From: an uncultured Mucispirillum sp.
GTDB lineage: Bacteria > Chrysiogenota > Deferribacteres > Deferribacterales > Mucispirillaceae
Reading direction: 5' to 3'
DNA length: 6,652 nt
Assembly (NCBI GenBank): GCA_947177675.1
Contig: CAMWVK010000089.1
Coordinates: forward strand, 1-6,652
How positions within the stretch are numbered: the first letter of the stretch is position 1; each line of letters opens with the position of its first letter. Shown here piece after piece: positions 3,713 through 6,652 of the stretch. The notes under the pieces are model-generated. The model was not told the origin of the DNA, ran no database searches, and saw only the letters and a list, made by a program, of their open reading frames with translations. The position numbers and the translations under genes are program-made.

Positions 3713-6544
3713 ATGAAAAAATATAAAATATTTAACAAATTATTATTTCTGCTTTTTGTAACAGTTGGGCTTTTTGGCTGCACAACATCATCAGATAAGG
3801 GCGGCGGTGGTGTGCAGGTAGTATATCACCCTGCAGAAGAAAAACCGCAGATAGTTGTTTATTCTAAATATTTACCTGTAAATACAGCAGAAAGACAAAG
3901 TTACAGTTTAAATGCTTCTGTTATTCCCGAAGAAGAATCATCATCTGCACTTGTTTATTCAAGCAGTGATAGTTCTATAGCTTCTGTTTCTAATGATGGC
4001 ACTGTTACTGTTAATAAAGCAGGTATTGCAAGAATAAATATTGCCCTTGAAAAAGACAATGATATTAATAATCAGGTAATTGTTAATGCATATAATAAGG
4101 CAGCAAATGAAGAAAACGGTGTAGCAGTCATGGCAGTTGCAGTTGACACTACTTATGTCAAACTGCAAAAAGGCAGTGGATTAGCTGTATTTCCATCAGT
4201 CCGTCCTGGAAACGCAGCAAATAAAGAGCTTGTATATCTTTCTACTAATGATGCTGTAGCGGAAGTTAAAGATGGTTTTATTCGTGGTGTCAATGAGGGC
4301 AGTGCAGGAATTATAATTTACTCTAAATCAAACCCTGAAAAATATGCATTTATTAGTGTAGATGTTACAAACTCAAGCATTGGTGCTTTTACACCACCAG
4401 CTGGTACTGCTAAAATTGATTTAAATGCAGACCCTATGTCATTAATTGCAAAATACCAAATACTTAACTACTCTATAAATGGTGGAGATGCAGAGCAGGC
4501 AGATGAAGCAAGTAGCCTGCGTGTAAATGTTAATTTAGATGAGCTTGGTGCAGGTTTTGTAAAAATCTTAATGTATGTAAACCTAAATGGTAAAGAAGTG
4601 CGTCTTATACAGAAGAAAAATATAGGTGATTATGGCAGTATACCAGATATTTTTACATCACTTGGTGCAAAAATAACTGGTGATTGGACAATGGAATTTA
4701 CCCTTGACCCTGTAAATTATACAGAACTTGCAAGGCAGGGTATGGTAAATAAAGGTGATACACTTGTATTAAATATTGGTAAAATGGAAGCTCTTGCACC
4801 AGCTGGTGGATTAGGAAGCGATATTGATTTTGATGAAAGCACTGTGCCTGTTGAGGGAACAAATACAGATGATAATCTAGAAGATAATTCAAATGGAAAT
4901 ACAGAAAAACCAGAAGATAATACACCAGCAGAAATACTTGTAGAAAGCATAAAATTTAATATAACAGACTTTAGCCCTATTATGGTTAATGAAACTATAA
5001 AAATTAATGCAACAGTTTCCCCTGATAATGCAGTTAATAAAAGCCTTACATGGAAAAGCTCTAATGAAAGTGTTGCAACAGTAGATACAAATGGACTTGT
5101 TACAGTCCATAAAAATGGAGCATCTGTTATAAGTGCCACTTCATCAAATGGTATTAAAGCAGAAATGAAAATAGTTCCAGCACAAACTATTGACAGTTAT
5201 GCCCTTGACAGCGATAAAATAGAGCTGACTATGAATGTAGATGCAGAGGCATATTTAACTTATAAGGTTTATCCTGAAATATTAAATGGAGAAGACTTAT
5301 CAGCAGAATATTTTTCTGATAATGATAATATAGTTACTGTGGATAGGACTGGCAAAATTACAGCAGTAGGAACTGGTGAAACATTTGTAAAAGTAACAAT
5401 TAATAATATTTCAAAAGAGTGTTACATAGTAGTCAACCCAGAGCCTGAAAATGTAACTCCAGTTAGTAATATATTACTGCCTGATGGTAATGAGGGCAGG
5501 TATGAATTATCAGTTGTACAATTTACATTAAAAGCTCAAGTTATGCCTGAAGATGCTTTTAATAAACGATTAAAATATCAGTCATCAAATCCAAACATTG
5601 CTGATGTAAATGCAGCAGGTGTTGTTACATTAAAAAGTGTTGGTGAAACAAATATTACAATAACTTCTTCCAGCAATTCTGAAGTAAAAGCAGTATATAA
5701 AGTTATTGTGGAAACTCTGCCGTCAAATATAGTATATGAAAAGTTTGATTATGGTGTTGCTGTTGGAACAACTGAGAAAATTATACCAATATTTGAAGGT
5801 AATCCATCTAATACTAATGCTGTATATACAATAGACAATATAACAATAGCTAGGGTAGATGAAAAAACGGGTGCTGTTACAGGTTTATCTTCTGGTTCTG
5901 CCACATTAACTGCTAAAAGTGATAATGGTTTAACTGCTTCTACACTTATTACAGTATATACTCCAGTAAGAAAAGGTGATGCTGCTTCTTTACAAGGAAC
6001 ATATCAAATAGTTGATTTTAATCAGGCTAATGGTCATTTAGATGTTGGAACGAATGCTTATGGTGGTGTTGAAAGAATGATAGGCGAAATGACCATTGAA
6101 GTTACAGGTAATACAGTTAAGATAAAAAGTAAAATCCAAATGGATAGCAGTGCAATGAATAGTTTTGGTGGTGTATTAGGTCAAGGTGTAGATGAAGCAC
6201 GATCAGGTCAGTTCCAATATACCGAATATGCTACTGCAGCATATGACCAGAATGGTTTTGGCACAGCTGGTCAAACCAGTGCAAAAGTAACTCATGATAA
6301 TGATATGCTGAAACTTTATCAAGAGTGGAAAGAAATGAAAATTGCAACAGTTAAGGTTAATACTTGGATTAAGAAAAAATCTGACACGGTAAAAGATTTG
6401 AAACAAAATAATTTCCATTTTGGCTATATGGATAAAAATAAAACTCAAAAATCTAATGCATATGCTAATAAAGATAAGTATTATTCAAATGTGAATGTGC
6501 CTGATAAAGAGCCATATTATACTCATGGTTTAATTACAAAATAA
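3713..6544 (+). CDS. Large BIG2-repeat surface lipoprotein, paralogue of gene 1
   Basis: This 943-aa predicted lipoprotein has a KKYK n-region, a Leu/Phe-rich core and the lipobox Leu20-Phe21-Gly22-Cys23, a standard signal peptidase II site. A short Thr/Ser/Gly tether follows. Six BIG2 Ig-like domains are visible at about 45-127, 137-218, 408-489, 491-575, 582-667 and 670-749. Module A (about 230-358) is shared with gene 1: both copies open with an Asp-rich segment leading into Pro-x-Ser-Leu and a Tyr-x-Ile strand, and both end in a Lys-x-Gly-Asp-Thr-Leu strand. An acidic, Asn/Thr-rich low-complexity linker at about 365-406 is absent from gene 1. The C-terminal module (about 758-897) matches module B of gene 1, including a Gly-x-Tyr-x-Ile start and a closing Asp-Thr-Val-Lys. 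The tail (898-943) is rich in Lys, Asn and Tyr. It is co-transcribed and probably translationally coupled with gene 1 and lacks a homopolymeric tract of its own. A surface adhesin-like role is inferred from the BIG2 fold only; no ligand can be named. Confidence 0.9.
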   Translation: MKKYKIFNKLLFLLFVTVGLFGCTTSSDKGGGGVQVVYHPAEEKPQIVVYSKYLPVNTAERQSYSLNASVIPEEESSSALVYSSSDSSIASVSNDGTVTVNKAGIARINIALEKDNDINNQVIVNAYNKAANEENGVAVMAVAVDTTYVKLQKGSGLAVFPSVRPGNAANKELVYLSTNDAVAEVKDGFIRGVNEGSAGIIIYSKSNPEKYAFISVDVTNSSIGAFTPPAGTAKIDLNADPMSLIAKYQILNYSINGGDAEQADEASSLRVNVNLDELGAGFVKILMYVNLNGKEVRLIQKKNIGDYGSIPDIFTSLGAKITGDWTMEFTLDPVNYTELARQGMVNKGDTLVLNIGKMEALAPAGGLGSDIDFDESTVPVEGTNTDDNLEDNSNGNTEKPEDNTPAEILVESIKFNITDFSPIMVNETIKINATVSPDNAVNKSLTWKSSNESVATVDTNGLVTVHKNGASVISATSSNGIKAEMKIVPAQTIDSYALDSDKIELTMNVDAEAYLTYKVYPEILNGEDLSAEYFSDNDNIVTVDRTGKITAVGTGETFVKVTINNISKECYIVVNPEPENVTPVSNILLPDGNEGRYELSVVQFTLKAQVMPEDAFNKRLKYQSSNPNIADVNAAGVVTLKSVGETNITITSSSNSEVKAVYKVIVETLPSNIVYEKFDYGVAVGTTEKIIPIFEGNPSNTNAVYTIDNITIARVDEKTGAVTGLSSGSATLTAKSDNGLTASTLITVYTPVRKGDAASLQGTYQIVDFNQANGHLDVGTNAYGGVERMIGEMTIEVTGNTVKIKSKIQMDSSAMNSFGGVLGQGVDEARSGQFQYTEYATAAYDQNGFGTAGQTSAKVTHDNDMLKLYQEWKEMKIATVKVNTWIKKKSDTVKDLKQNNFHFGYMDKNKTQKSNAYANKDKYYSNVNVPDKEPYYTHGLITK

Positions 6545-6557
6545 TTTTTAATAAATG

Positions 6558-6584
6558 TGCGGGTGTAAAACCCGCATTTTTTTT
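6558..6584 (+). terminator. Rho-independent terminator of the operon
   Basis: A perfect 7-bp GC-rich stem, TGCGGGT (6558-6564) with ACCCGCA (6570-6576), encloses the 5-nt loop GTAAA. It is followed directly by eight T (6577-6584). It begins 13 bp after the stop codon of gene 2 and marks the end of the two-gene unit. No matching A-run precedes it, so it looks one-directional. Confidence 0.93.
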
Positions 6585-6631
6585 ATAAATTTAAATAATT
6601 TACACTTTTCCTATAATGTTTTATAAATAAT

Positions 6632-6652
6632 GTACTTATTGACTATTAATAC
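6632..6652 (+). repeat. Left edge of a third repeat copy, cut by the window end
   Basis: The last 21 bases match positions 162-182, the left edge of repeat copy 2, at 19 of 21 positions. They also align with the start of copy 1 (1-15). The core of the repeat would begin just beyond the window. The match indicates that the same element sits on both sides of the operon. Confidence 0.6.

Noticed and set aside
4717..5139. A 140-codon open frame on the minus strand, inside gene 2.
   Set aside because: It has no convincing start context and lies wholly antisense to a well-supported BIG2 gene; it reflects the codon pattern of the real gene.
6599..6617. TTTACA and TATAAT after the terminator as a promoter for a downstream gene.
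   Set aside because: The two boxes are only 7 bp apart and no other -35 fits; TATAAT is common in this AT-rich stretch.

Overview
The window carries a two-gene operon, both genes on the + strand, encoding very large surface lipoproteins built from bacterial Ig-like group 2 (BIG2) domains. A repeat-rich, non-coding upstream region precedes it, and a clean rho-independent terminator ends it. The DNA is strongly AT-rich, the third codon positions are A/T-rich, and the Shine-Dalgarno sites are canonical. Both signal peptides are of the lipoprotein type. This points to a low-GC, probably host- or gut-associated diderm bacterium. A Mucispirillum/Deferribacterota-like or spirochaete-like source is a guess; nothing in the window is a firm taxonomic marker.

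Layout. Positions 1-287 hold two direct copies of an intergenic repeat (period 167 bp) with a diverged inverted copy of its core between them. The left edge of a third direct copy appears at the last 21 bases of the window, so the operon is flanked on both sides by the same repeat family. Positions 288-665 are non-coding: a TTGACA...TGTCAA palindrome, a run of nine G, a candidate promoter directly after that run, small inverted repeats and a consensus -10 box near the first gene. Gene 1 (666-3701, 1011 aa) and gene 2 (3713-6544, 943 aa) are 11 bp apart, and the stop codon of gene 1 overlaps the ribosome binding site of gene 2. A terminator lies at 6558-6584.

The proteins are diverged tandem paralogues. 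Each has a lipoprotein signal and a short Ser/Gly tether, followed by one (gene 1) or two (gene 2) BIG2 domains. Next comes a shared module of about 125 aa that I do not recognise (module A), then four further BIG2 domains, and then a shared beta-rich C-terminal module (module B) whose strand pattern recalls lipocalin-like domains. Gene 1 adds a second such module (module C).

The most striking signal is a pair of G9 tracts, one upstream of the operon (407-415) and one inside the first BIG2 domain of gene 1 (858-866, codons 65-67). In DNA this AT-rich, such tracts are typical of contingency (phase-variation) loci. Gain or loss of one G in the coding tract would truncate gene 1 to 95 or 73 residues, and because the two genes look translationally coupled it could also reduce gene 2. 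The working model is a phase-variable pair of surface Ig-like lipoproteins, probably for adhesion or immune evasion. Phase variation itself is inferred, not observed.
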